Assembly (NCBI GenBank): GCA_031769625.1
Contig: JAUIMM010000200.1
Location: 51,792,001 to 51,856,000 of the forward strand
Origin: Taudactylus pleione
Taxonomy: Eukaryota; Chordata; Amphibia; Anura; Myobatrachidae
DNA: 64,000 nt
Direction: 5' to 3'
A program made the position numbers and the translations under genes. How positions within the stretch are numbered: the first letter of the stretch is position 1; every line of letters begins with the position of its first letter. Shown piece after piece: positions 1 to 10,792 of this stretch. Under the pieces are notes generated by a model. The model was given only the letters and a program-made list of their open reading frames with translations. It ran no database searches and was not told the DNA's origin.

Positions 1-239
1 TTCTATGTTTTTCTATTGTGCCCCCACACCCACATCTCATGTCCTATACTGTGCTGGTCCCCATCTGCTTGTTTTGTATTGTCCACTCTCCACACACGCA
101 ACACACTCATACAAAAGTATGCTAAATCACCTCATACATGCTATCCTCCAGTCCTGCCTGCCTCTGCGGCCTCCTCTAGCCATCTGCCGTCCACACTGTG
201 CCATTGCTCCAGAAGCGGCTAACATCCTAACTACGCTAC
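1..239. other. Arm-edge sequence, no gene seen
   Basis: C/T-rich, weakly repetitive sequence that matches 61595-61833 in reverse complement. Short open frames exist, but they lie in a degenerate repeat and resemble no protein known to me. Confidence 0.6.
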
Positions 240-1475
240 CGCTCCAGAAACGTCTGACATCCTACATGTAAGAAAAGACACACTGCAGATACTTCCTTCC
301 TCTGTTCCGTGGCTCCCTCCAGTTGTCTGCCATCTGGCATCCTACAGGGGGGAAAAGACAATGCAGATTCTGCCTTCCTCCGTTCCGCGTTTCCCTCCAG
401 TCATCTGCCGTCCGATGTCCTACATGTGGGAAAAGACAATGCAGATCCTGCCTTCCTCTGTTCCGCAGCTCCCTCCAGTCGTCTGCCGTACTGACTCCAC
501 CTCTGCTCCTGAAGCATCCGATATCTTACATGTTGGAAAACAACACACTGCAGATCCTGCCTTCCTCCATTCCGTGGTTCCTTCCAGTCATCTGCCATCC
601 GATGTCTTACATGTGGGAAAAGACAATGCAGATCCTGCCTTACTCCGTTCCGCGGCTCCCTCCAGTCGTCTGCTGTACTGACTATGCCACTGCTCCTAAA
701 GGGTCCGACATCCTGCATGTGGGAAAACAACACCCTGCAGATCCTGCCTTCTTCCATTCTGCAGCTCCCTCCAGTCATCTGCCATCCGACGTCCTACATG
801 TGGGAAAAGACAATGCAGATTCTGCCTTCCTCCGTTCCGCGGCTCCCTCCATTTCATGGCTTCGTCCAGTCGTCTGCCGTCCTGGCTACGCTTTTGCTCC
901 TGCAGGGTAAGACATCCTACATCCTACAACACACTGCAGATCCTACCTTCTTCTTCCGCAGCTCCCTCCAGTCATCTGCCATCTGACGTCCTACATGTGG
1001 GAAAACAACACACTGCAGATCCTACCTTCCTCTTCCGCAGCTCCCTCCAGTCATCTGCCTTCTAGCGTCCTACATGTGGGAAAAGACAATGCAGATTCTG
1101 CCTTCCTCCGTTCCGCGGCTACCTCCATTTCATGGCTTCGTCCAGTCGTCTGGCTACGCTGCTGCTCCTGCAGGGGCGGGCCGACATCTTACATGTGGGA
1201 AAATAACACACTGCAGATCCTACCTTCCTCTTCCGCAGCTCCCTCCAGTCATCTGCCATCTGACGTCCTACATGTGGGAAAACAACACACTGCAGATCCT
1301 ACCTTCCTCTTCCGCAGCTCCCTCCAGTCATCTGCCGTCCTGACTACACCACTGCTCCTGAAGCGTCCAACGTCCTACATGTGGGAAAATAACACACTGC
1401 AGATCCTTATTTTCTGTGGCTCCCTTCAGTCATCTGCAACCCTGACTATGCCACTGCCTTAGAAGCGTCTGACGG
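240..1475 (+). repeat. 78-bp tandem array, outer left block
   Basis: Degenerate tandem repeats with a basic unit of about 78 bp, containing the words CTACATGTGGGAAAAGACA, GCAGATCCTGCCTTCC and CCTCCAGTCATCTGCCGTCC. Some units carry an extra insert of about 28 bp (ACTGCTCCTGAAGCGTCC type). The array resumes at 5477 after a 4-kb hAT insertion. Open frames up to 195 codons run through it on both strands, as expected from repeats free of stops; I do not regard them as genes. Confidence 0.9.
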
Positions 1476-1959
1476 CAGTGGCGTAACTAGGGCAGGGCAA
1501 ACGGGGCATTTGCTCTGGTTGACATGGCAATCCCTACAGAGGGAGGCACCGCTGGCCAGGGCATCATACCCGCACACCCTCCCCTGCACCACCATTGTGT
1601 CCTGAGTCTGGATTTTAACGAGCAGGCAACTGTGCCTGCTAGCCTGCTGATGGCTTGGCTGCCTGTAGGGGCAGCTGCAGTGGAGGCTCGCAACCCCTCC
1701 TAGGCAGCCTTCCTACCAGCTCTATCCTCCTCCTGACCTGTTGGAGTCCTAGACTAGAGCTGCCGTCCGCATCGGGTGAGGAGTGATTCTTCCCTCCCCG
1801 GCGCTCTCCACCGCCGCTGCCCATGCTCACTACAGGTAAGTCCTTGGGGGAAGGGGGGGGGGGGTGGATAGTGGATAAACTGCCGCTGGGGGAGGGGCTG
1901 TATTGGATGGCTAAACTGCTGCTGGAGGGGAGGGGGGTGTTATTTTTTTAAGTGTGGGG

Positions 1960-2026
1960 CTGTTGGCTGCATTTGTGTGTGTAAGTGTGTGTCTCTGTAT
2001 AGGCTTTGTGTGTGTCTCTGTATAAG

Positions 2027-2096
<70 letters not shown>

Positions 2097-2756
2097 GTGT
2101 CTCTGTATAGGCTTTGTGTGTGTGTGTGTGTTTGTGTGTAAGTGTCTCTGTATAAGCTTTGTGTGTGTGTTTGTGTAAGTGTCTCTGTATAAGCTTTTTG
2201 TGTGTGTGTAAGTGTCTCTGTATAGGCTTTGAGTGTGTGTAAGTGTCTGTATAAGCTTTGTGTGTGTGTGTGTGTGTGTGTGTGAGTGCCTCTGTATAGG
2301 CTTTCTATGTAAGTGTCTCTGTATAGGCTTTGTGTGTGTGTGGGTAAGTGTCTCTGTGTAGGCTTTGTGTGTAAGTGTCTCTGTATATGCTTTGTGTGTG
2401 TGTGTAAGTGTCTCTGTATAGGCTTTGTGTGTGTGTGTAAGTGTCTCTATATAGGCTTTGTGTGTAAGTGTCTCTGTATAGGCTTTGTGTGTGTAAGTGT
2501 CTCTGCATAGGCTTTGTGTGTAAGTGTCTCTGTATAAGATTTGATTGTGTATGTGTAAGTGTCTCTGTATATGCTTTGTGTGTGTGTGTAAGTGTCTCTG
2601 TATAGGCTTTGTGTGTAAGTGTCTCTGTATAGGCTTTATGTGTGTAAGTGTCTCTGTATAAGCTGTGTGTGTGTGTGTAAGTGTCTCTGTATAGGCTTTG
2701 TGTGTGTCTCTGCATAAGCTTTGTGTGTGTGTATGTGTAAGAGTCTCTGTATAGGC

Positions 2757-2822
<66 letters not shown>

Positions 2823-3077
2823 TCTCTGTAAAGGCTTTGTGTGTGTAAGTGTCTCTGTATAGGCTTTGTGTGTGTGTATGTAAGTGTCTGTATAATCTTT
2901 GTGTGTGTGTGTAAGTGTCTCTGTATAGGCTTTGTGTGTAAGTGTCTCTGTATAAGCTTTGTGTGTGTTCAAGTGTCTCTGTATAGGCTTTGTGTGTGTG
3001 TGTGTGTGTAAGTGTCTGTATAAGCTTTGTGTGTGTCTCTCTGTATAGGCTTTGTATGTAAGTGTCTCCGTATAGGC

Positions 3078-3156
<79 letters not shown>

Positions 3157-4500
3157 GTGTCTCTGTATAGGCTTTGTGTGTAAGTGTCTCTGTATAAGCT
3201 TTGTGTGTGTGTGTAAGTGTCTCTGTATAGACTGTGTGTGTAAGTGTCTCTGTATAGGCTTTGTGTGTAAGTGTCTCTGTATAGGCTTTGTGTGTGTAAG
3301 TGTCTATGTATAGGCTTTGTGTGTAAGTGTTTCTGTATAGGCTTTGTGTGTGTAAGTGTCTCTGTATAAGCTTTGTGTGTGTGTGTCTCTGTATAGGCTT
3401 TGTGTGTAAGTGTCTCTGCATAAGCTTTGTGTGTGTGTTTGTATGTATGTGTAAGTGTTTCTGTATAGGCTTTGTGTGTGTGTAAGTGTCTCTGTATAAG
3501 CTTTGTGTGTGTGTGTGTGTGTAAGTGTCTCTGTATAGGCTTTGTGTGTGTAAGTGTCTCTGTATAGGCTTTGTGTGTAAGTGTCTCTGTGTTTCTGCAT
3601 AAGCTTTGTGTGTATGTGTAAGAGTCTCTGTATAGGCTTTGTGTGTAAGTGTCTCTGTATAAGCTTTGTGTGTGTAAGTCTCTGTATAGGCTTTGTGTGT
3701 GTGTGTGTAAGTGTCTCTGTATAGGCTTTGTGTGTAAGTGCCTCTGTATAGGCTTTTTGTGTGTGTATGTGTGTATGAAAGTGTCTCTTTATAGGCTTTG
3801 TGTGTAAGTGTCTCTGTATAGGCTTTGAGTGTGTAAGTGTCTCTGTATAAGCTGTGTGTGTAAGTGTCTCTGTATAGGCTTTGTGTGTAAGTGTCTCTGC
3901 ATAAGCTTTGTGTGTGTATGTGTAAGTGTCTCTGTATAGGCTTTGTGTGTGTGAAAGTGTCTCTGTAAAGGCTTTGTGTGTGTAAGTGTCTCTGTATAGG
4001 CTTTGTGTGTGTGTATGTAAGTGTCTGTATAAGCTTTGTGTGTGTAAGTGTCTCTGTATAGGCTTTGTGTGTAAGTGTCACTGTATAGGCTTTGTGTGTA
4101 AGTGTCACTGTATAGGCTTTGTGTGTGTGTAAGTGTCTCTGTATAAGCTTTGTGTGTTTATGTGCAAGTCTCTGTATATGCTTTGTGTGTGTGTGTGTGT
4201 AAGTGTCTCTGTATAGGCTTTGTGTGTAAGTGTCTCTGTATAAGCTTTGTGTGTGTGTAAGTGTCTCTGTATAGGCTTCGTGTGTAAGTGTATCTGTATA
4301 GGCTTTGTGTGTAAGAGTCTCTGTATAGCCTTTGTGTGTAAGTGTCTCTGTATAGGCTTTGTGTGTGTGTAAGTGTGTCTATATAGGCTTTGTGTGTGTG
4401 TAAGTGTCTCTGTATAGGCTTTGTGTGTGTAAGTGTGTCTGTATAGGCTTTGTGTGTGTAAGGGTTTCTGTATAGGCTTTGCGTGTGTGTATATGTGTCA
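1960..4500 (-). repeat. 27-bp minisatellite with GT tracts (left)
   Basis: The unit on the minus strand is about CCTATACAGAGACACTTACA followed by CACAAAG (27 bp), lengthened by 2-bp steps where the AC run varies. Pure GT runs of 60-80 bp occur near 2027-2096, 2755-2817 and 3078-3154. No reading frame of the unit has a stop codon, which explains open frames of 353 and 379 codons (peptide motifs THKAYTETL, KPIQRHLHT, QSLYRDTYT are the three frames of one repeat). Probably not coding. Confidence 0.92.
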
Positions 4501-4840
4501 TGGTGCATGTGTATATTTGTCAGTGTGTGTGTGTATATATGTGTCAGTGTTTGTGTGTCTGTATGTTATATATATATTTTATATATATATATATATTTGT
4601 CAGTGTGTGTCAGTATGTATATGTGTCAGTGTATATGTATATTATCAGTGTGTGTGTGTGTGTGTATATGTGTTAGTGTGTATCTATGGTAGTGTGTGTG
4701 TATGCCTGTGTATCTGTGTCAGTGTGTATCTTTGGCAGTGTGTTTATATGTGTCAGTGTGTGTGTATGTGTATATGTCTGTGTGTATCTATGGCAGTGTG
4801 TGTGTATATGTCTGTGTGTATCTGTGTCAGTGTGTGTCTG
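4500..4840 (+). repeat. Degenerate GTGTATATGTGTCAGT simple repeat
   Basis: A decayed continuation of the minisatellite with GTGTGTATATGTGTCAGTGT words and a short TATA run near 4568-4595. Matches 48110-48380 in reverse complement. Confidence 0.8.
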
Positions 4841-5065
4841 TGTGTTGAGAGACAACGCGGGGGGGTGATGGTGTGCTGAGAGTTGATGCATGGGGGGGAG
4901 ATGATGGTGTGCTGAGAGACGACGCAGGGGGGGCAGTGATGGTGTGCTGAGAGACGACGCAGGAGGAGGATGCCATGGTGTGGCTAAAAAGAGATGACAC
5001 GCAGGGAGATGATGGTGTGGCCAAGAGATGATGCAGTGAGATGATGGTGTGGCTGAGAGACGCAG
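4840..5065 (+). repeat. 35-40 bp tandem repeat
   Basis: About six degenerate copies of a GATGATGGTGTGCTGAGAGA / CGACGCAGGGGGG unit. It lies inside the minisatellite-carrying hAT element and is matched at 47880-48100 in the right arm. Confidence 0.8.
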
Positions 5066-5476
5066 GGGGAAGGAAGTTACACAGGGGGGATGAGTCTGGT
5101 TGAACCGCTATCATATGATGACCTTGTTAAAATTCCTACACAAACAGGCATCTTCCGGATGATGTGACCTACATGAATAGAGAATACCGACTGAAGATAC
5201 CATCATCCCAGGGAGGATGTATTTCTTCAGAGGTTCCACATTGTGAGAAACCACCATATAGGTAAGGTGCATATGGAATAGAAAGGAATGTTCCCAGACT
5301 GACAAGAAATTGGTGGCGTGTCATGTTGGCCCGCCCCATTTTCAGTAGCCATGCCCCTTTTGTCATTTGACCACGCCCATTTTTTTGTCGTGCGCTGGAG
5401 GGGCGCTGAACTTGGATTGGGGGGGGCTCCAATCTTAAATTTGCCCTGGGCTCCAAAGACCCTAGTTACGCCACTG

Positions 5477-5670
5477 TCTGACGGCCTACATGTGGGAAAA
5501 GAAACACTGCAGATCCTGCCTTCTTGCATTCCGCAGCTCCTTCCATTTTTCTGCTGTCCTGATTACGCCACTGCTCCAGAAGTGTCTGACATCCTACATA
5601 TGGGAAATGACATACTACAGATCCTGTCTTCCTTCATTCTGCAGCTCCCTCCAGTCATCTGCCGTCCTGC
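5477..5670 (+). repeat. 78-bp tandem array, inner left block
   Basis: Two further units of the same array as 240-1475, separated from it only by the hAT insertion and its 8-bp duplication. 5671-5856 beyond it shows nothing recognisable and matches the right arm. Confidence 0.85.
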
Positions 5671-5856
5671 CTTCAAAATTTCTTGGTTAAACATACTATT
5701 TGTATCATTTTACTACTACATTTTGTTGTGACTTTCAATTTTATACATTTTTCTATTAATCCATTTTAATTACTCTTTCATCCAAAACCGAGATCCTACC
5801 TCATAGAGGCCCAAGTTTTCTGCTCCAGGTTTTATCATCCCTAGTGTTAAAACCAA

Positions 5857-6006
5857 GGGCCTCATTCAGACCCACTCGCAAGCGGCTGTCCGCTCGCAAG
5901 TGGGTCGATGGTGTGCACTACGCATGCGCACGACGGAGGGAGCTCCGTCGTGCGCATGCGCCAGACGCGACGAGCGAAGGACTTTCCTTCGCTCGTTGTG
6001 TCTGAT
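5857..6006 (-). mobile_element. Truncated copy of the 549-bp hairpin element
   Basis: Begins GGGCCTCATTCAGACCC and contains three of the family's hairpins (the CACTCGCAAGCGG stem, the CGCACGACGGAG stem, the CGAGCGAAGGA stem), then stops abruptly at about 6006. The right arm has different sequence here, the end of a miniature element at 45400-45531, so the left arm has gained this piece and lost local sequence. Confidence 0.8.
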
Positions 6007-6240
6007 CTGCCCACCCAGTTGAGCTGTCACTCACCGCCGAGTCCCTGCAGCAAGTGTACGTGCGATCGGCAGACATATCTGTAGATATATAGCTGTCTGC
6101 TTTGCTGCAAAGCCGATGCGATATGTCTGTGAACAGCATCATTCACTGACATATGCATGGTACACACCCACCGACATGCTTGCGATAAATCGGCCATCCG
6201 ATTGAACGTCCAATATAGCGCTAAGTGTCCACCCAGCTTT
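6007..6240 (-). mobile_element. Miniature element with GCTGG-ACAC termini, truncated
   Basis: Corresponds to the outer part of the element at 45178-45531. Internal words such as GACATATCTGTAGATATA and CGATCGGCAGACATAT are partly palindromic. The family resembles 8690-9530, which ends GTGTGTACCCAGCA. No coding capacity. Confidence 0.55.
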
Positions 6241-7151
6241 AGAGATGAGCAGTTTGCACGAATGGGGGTCATATGTGACAATTGGAGGTAAGTGCGGACA
6301 AATATGATAAGGGATAGGGGGGCATGTCTCTTGCTCACAATGCATGTGGTGATAAATAAAATCGGCTTAATCATTGCAATTGGGCTTAGTTGATAAATAT
6401 ACCCTTAAACTTCTGTATGTACAGTCATTGTTATCACATGCTGAGCACATTTATCTGAAACAAATTAATTTATCTGCCCCGTCTGTCTCTCACTCCATCA
6501 TCCTGTCCCTCCTCTCAGCCCATCGTATTACTAATGATCCCTCTGCCAGCCCTTCTCACTCTGCATCGTCCTTTGTTACTATCTCACATGGACAGATCTC
6601 TTGTCTTTTCCTCTTCCATGACCCAAGTCCCTGTTCTTCCAGCCACTGTACTTACTGTATGTGTAATTTCTCTAATACTACATGATACATTTTTATGCCT
6701 AAATGTGTTATTCGTCCCTGTACTTCTCCTAATTATATGTCCTTGTACATATATTCCCTGTTCTATCTATCTTGTCCTGCCTTTCACCCTATTATACTGC
6801 ACTCTCCTTACCCCCCTCCATCTTACCCTGCTATGTAGAACTCACCTTCCTCCTTCCTGGCCAGTAACTGGAAACTGCACCAACTGTAGGTAGGATGTTA
6901 CAGGATGAAGCACTGTGATGTCACAGGATAGGTGTATGACGTCATAGCAACCATAGCAACCAATGCTGCTGAGTTACAGCTATCCTACATATACAATGTA
7001 TACATCAGTTATAACTGGATTTACATGAACTTACAGTACAAAAAATGAGAATATTTTAGAAAAAGAAAATTTTGTTATGAGTGCCCCAATATAAAAGAGA
7101 AGGGTAAATGTAAACAACATCAATATCTAGATTACAGTAGAGTAGAGTTTG
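6241..7151. other. Arm sequence without a recognisable gene
   Basis: A 119-codon open frame at 6534-6893 is preserved identically in the right arm (44883-44524). Because the DNA itself is essentially identical there, this is not evidence of protein selection. It is hydrophobic, C-rich and resembles no family I know. Nothing else supported. Confidence 0.4.
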
Positions 7152-7300
7152 TGGGAGAGATGTACTAAGCCTTGGAGAGATATAATGTACCAACCAATCA
7201 GCTTCTAAATGTCAGTTTACAGGCTGTGTTTGAATAATTAGAGTTAGGAGCTAATTGGTTGGTACTTTATCTCTTTCCAAGGCTTAGTACATTTACCCCT
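7152..7300. mobile_element. Palindromic miniature element, about 150 bp
   Basis: Inverted ends: GGGAGAGATGTACTAAGCC at the left and the complement GGCTTAGTACATTTACCCCT at the right, with internal paired words CCAACCAATCAGCT and AGCTAATTGGTTGG. The same element is at 44118-44266 in the right arm, and a diverged relative lies near 63050-63190. Confidence 0.75.
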
Positions 7301-7302
7301 GT

Positions 7303-7455
7303 ATGTTCTCCCTGTGCTTGCCTAAGCTTCCTCCAAGTTCCTCCCACTATCCAAATATATACTGGTAGGTGAATTGTCTCCTGACAAAAAAATAACATTA
7401 GTGTGTCTGTGTGTGCACCTTCCTGTATGTGTATATAATATATATATAATTATAA

Positions 7456-7488
<33 letters not shown>

Positions 7489-7715
7489 CACATATATATT
7501 ATATATACATATGTAGCAATCCAGACTTGCTTTTTATATTAACTTAGGATACTTCTTTATAACTATATAGGTGCGCCCTAATTGGGGATCGTAAGGGTGA
7601 TTCTTGTCATTTTAGACTGTAAGCTCCACTGGGGCAGGGACTGATATGAATGACTGAAATTTTCTCTGGAAAGAGCTGCGAAATATGTGCTATATAAATA
7701 ACAAAATAAAATTAT
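7303..7715 (+). mobile_element. L2-like LINE 3' tail fragment
   Basis: Carries the characteristic order of an L2/CR1-type tail: a CCTCCCACTATCCAAA-like stretch, GGTAGGTGAATTGTCTCCTG, then AGACTGTAAGCTCCACTGGG and a final TGCTATATAAATA. An AT-rich microsatellite (7430-7510) interrupts it. Matches 43738-44112 in the right arm. The family assignment is from memory of tail motifs. Confidence 0.6.
7430..7510. repeat. (TA)n microsatellite
   Basis: Interrupted TATATA tract inside the L2-like tail; the right arm has a purer (TA)n tract at about 43942-43982. Confidence 0.9.
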
Positions 7716-8689
7716 ACTGATAGAGAAATGAAGAGTGTAAACATGGTAACTGTATGTATTTGATGTTGCTTGCAGGACTGTAACTAGGGTAGTGCAACAT
7801 TGTGCCATGGCACAGGGCACCACAAGGCAGGGGGCGCTGTTCGGGCCTGTCTATGTTCCTGTTTATTATCCTTCTCACTTGTAGCTTCCTCTTCTTTTAT
7901 CCCCAGCATCTCCTGCCCCTCCCCCCCTCTATCTCTTCCCTGGCCCTTCCCCATGAGGCCATGGCCCTTTTTCAGGTGCACTATCTTATGTCCCTATTTC
8001 AAAAATGTACCAAAAAGATGATCTAAATGGTTTTATAAGAGTTTTCAGCAATTACCTCTCTGAGATAGGTGAGATAGGTGAGATTATCTTCTCCTTGGCA
8101 CGGTGTTAGCACAAACCTGGGTTCTCCAGACCACACTGTTCCTTATTGTGTATAGAGGCGCTGGCTACTCCTTGATGATCAGTAGTGATGAGCACTTGAT
8201 TATCAGCACATGGCTCATATTACCTTCTTTCTTGTTGTGGAATCGCCATGGACATGCTCACTTTATCACATGGTGTCTTCATGTTGTGTGTTTGTCACTT
8301 GAGATTAGATTGATATAATGTAAGGACTTGGGGCCAGTTTAGATTTGGCCGCAACTGGATAATGTTTCTTTTACTGTGCATGCGTCTGAGCCACACTGTG
8401 CATTAGGACACAGGATGACAGTGACCGCTTGGAAGAGGTAACGGGGGAGTGGCAACAGAAATGCAGGTGTGTTGTGACCATTTTGGGTGCATGTTGCAAC
8501 CCGCGACTGTGTCTTCAGTCGCAGTGTCACTGGCCCAGGCATCTTACTGACGATGGGTGAACTGAGCAACCATAGGTTTGCACAGAGGTCCGATGGTGCG
8601 ACCGATGTTTCAGACGTTCATCCCATGCTGACTTTTCAGACACAAGTGGCGGATCTGAGAAGTCAGCGGTAAATGTTTCTTTACAAATG
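7716..8689. other. Arm sequence, no gene seen
   Basis: Matched by about 42190-43053 and 43609-43737 in the right arm. Near 7775 it has a GACTGTAACTAGGGTAGTGC stretch reminiscent of hAT-like ends, but no partner end. Short open frames on both strands show no family resemblance. Confidence 0.4.
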
Positions 8690-9530
8690 GCATCGGCTGC
8701 AACACCGTGCAACGGACCTATAGACTGCCTGCCCAGTAGTGATGTTAGTGTTGGCTGCTCCTGCTGCCAGAGTTCAGTCGGTCAGTGGGTTGTCCGTACA
8801 CACAAGCAGATGCGCACGATAGATCTGCAAGATATATTGCATATTCCGTGCTGCACAGCCGACACGACATATCTGTAAACGACATAGGCCTTCATTCAGA
8901 GCCATACGCTCTGAGCAGAGCGCACGCTCTGAATGAGGGCCGCCCTCCATAATTATGGAGCGTCCTCCTGGACGCTCATATAGCTGTGGGTCACCACCCA
9001 CAGCCTATACGAGCGTGCAGTTTGATGGCCGCGATGGTCTTGACCATCGCGACCATCGCCACTGCGAGCCGGAGCCTGCGGTTGAGTTTTTCAACCGCAA
9101 GGCCCGGAGTGATTTTGGCTCTATCAGAGCCAAAATCACTCCCACTGACATCACTAGTGATGTCAGTGGGCCGGCTTCTGACGGTAGGCGTTCCCTTGGG
9201 AACACCCCCGTCAGGGAGGCACGCCCCCGGCACGCCCACCAAAGGGGGCATGCTGTCAATCAACATCGACAGCACGCCCCCTTTGATCAGACACAACGAG
9301 CGAAGGAAAGTCCTTCGCTCGTCGCGTCTGGCGCAAGCGCACGACGGAGCTCCCGCCATCATGCGCATGCTCAGTGCACAACATCGACCCACTTGCGAGC
9401 GGACAGCCGCTTGCGAGTGGGTCTGAATCAGGCCCATAATTCATAGATATATTGTGTGCACACACTTAACGATATATCGTTCATCAGCTGTACGATCAAT
9501 ATACTGCACAGTGTGTACCCAGCATTACTG
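8690..9530. mobile_element. Miniature element ending TGCTGGGTACACACT (host of a hairpin element)
   Basis: The inner end reads AGTGTGTACCCAGCA at about 9515-9530. Imperfectly palindromic interior with CGATATATCGTT and GACGATAGATCTGCAAGATA type words. The right-arm copy (41322-42190) is interrupted at a different place by a different hairpin element. The outer limit is uncertain. Confidence 0.45.
8887..9435 (+). mobile_element. 549-bp hairpin-chain element, copy 1
   Basis: Left terminus GGCCTTCATTCAGAGCC, right terminus TCTGAATCAGGCCC, flanked by the 3-bp duplication ATA (8884-8886 and 9436-9438). The right arm keeps the empty site near 41940, where GACATAATTC is uninterrupted. The interior is a succession of about twelve local hairpins with almost no sequence outside stems. 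No protein is encoded; the open frames on both strands mirror each other because the sequence is palindromic. The 3-bp target duplication and GGGCC start suggest mobilisation by a PIF/Harbinger-type transposase (inference). Confidence 0.88.
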
Positions 9531-10157
9531 TGGTGCTGCCTTTGTACACTGCGAGTAATGTTCTTTCTATCAACAAACAGCAGAAAATGTGGACAGAGTA
9601 ATAATTATGTATAAGGTACTGTAGGTGCAGGCAGCCGGGCTTTGTGTGACCATGATACTATGTGTCAGTGCAGTATGTGATGCTGTGAGGTGGACACTGA
9701 GGGGAAGTCCTGTGAGGTGGTTATTGTACTGTATATTGCTTCCTATATATTATATCAGTCACAAGAATAGTCTCAGTTTGTCAAACAAGGCTGGTAGGTG
9801 ATGTCTTTGATTATAGTTATTTTTCACAAATATCATTACACATTTAGGGGGGAATTCAATTAGACGCGATAAAGCGCAAACTTCACGTCGGTGACATTTT
9901 CGCACACTTTGGGTGTTTTTGTGAGATATTTTAGCGTCTTTTGTCTATGCGCACTCCCGTTTTTCGCACTATCCTATTACTAAAGACGTGAAAACGCATT
10001 CGCACGAAAACTGTTCGTGGAGTAACCTGCGAAAAGTACAGCACTTTATGGGGAAATCTGTACCCCATAAAAAGGCTAACTGACAGATCAATTTCTAAGT
10101 GTATTATTGGCCCTAATAAAAGTGTGTAAAATGGCTGTTATATGCTTATATGTATAA
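9531..10157. other. Arm sequence including the outer part of a GGGGGGAATTCAATTAG repeat
   Basis: From about 9847 the sequence starts GGGGGGAATTCAATTAG, and at about 16065 it ends with a roughly inverted GTTAATTGCATTTGCCCCC. A miniature element spanning this point and interrupted by the hAT at 10158 is plausible. Both arms share it (40200-41010). No gene. Confidence 0.45.
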
Positions 10158-10792
10158 TAGGGGTGTGCACCGGCCACTTTTCGTGTTATGTGTTTTGGTT
10201 TTGGATCTGGATCTTTCTTCGTGTTTTGGATCTGGATTGGTTTTGCCAAAACCACCCTTCCGTGTTTTGGGTTCTGGGTTTTGTGTTTTGGATCTGTATT
10301 TATTTAAAAAAAAGCATAAAAACAGCTAAAATCACAGAATTTGTAGGTTTTTCTGCTCCTATGCTATTATTAACCTCAATAACCTTAATTTCCACTCATT
10401 TCCAGTCTATTCTGAACACCTCACACCTCACAATAGTGTTTTTATGTCCAAAAGGTTGCACCGAGGTAGCTGGATGACTATGCTAAGCGACACGAGTGGG
10501 CGGCACAAACACGTGACCCATCTAGGCGTGAAACTGCAGTGGCAGACAGGATGGCAGTTTGAAAAACTAGGCCCCAAACTGTACATAATGCAAAGAAAAA
10601 AAAGAGGTGCAAGATGGAATTGTCCTTGGGCCCTCCCACCCACCCTTATGTTGTATAAACAGGACATGCACACTTTAACAAACCATTCATTTCAGCGCCA
10701 GGGTCTGCCACACAACTGTGGCTGAAATTATTGGTTCGTTTGGGCCCCCACAAAACAAGCTGGCAATTAATCTGTCCCTGCACAAACTGGCT

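Larger units (their letters stand above)
1476..5476 (+). mobile_element. Non-autonomous hAT element carrying a 27-bp minisatellite (left copy)
   Basis: The ends are exact inverted repeats, CAGTGGCGTAACTAGG at 1476 and its complement ending at 5476. They are flanked by a perfect 8-bp duplication TCTGACGG (1468-1475 and 5477-5484), the signature of hAT transposition. It is inserted in the 78-bp tandem array. No transposase remnant is visible. Most of the interior is the 27-bp minisatellite with long GT tracts, plus a 35-40 bp repeat near 4840-5065. The right-arm copy (47456-60139) has the matching duplication CCGTCAGA/CCATCAGA, so this insertion predates the arm duplication. Confidence 0.88.

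Noticed and set aside
323..910. 195-codon frame in the 78-bp array, and the 254-codon frame at 60521-61285
   Set aside because: Tandem-repeat translation; frames change between units and no known domain is present.
1911..4508. Long minus-strand open frames (116 to 379 codons) with THKAYTETL-type repeats, and their counterparts at 48375-51388 and 58496-59671
   Set aside because: They are frames of a 27-bp minisatellite that lacks stops in all three frames; variable AC runs switch between frames, and composition is pure repeat.
6534..6893. 119-codon frame identical in both arms as a conserved small gene
   Set aside because: The DNA is essentially identical over the same stretch, so there is no excess of silent change to indicate protein selection; no family resemblance.
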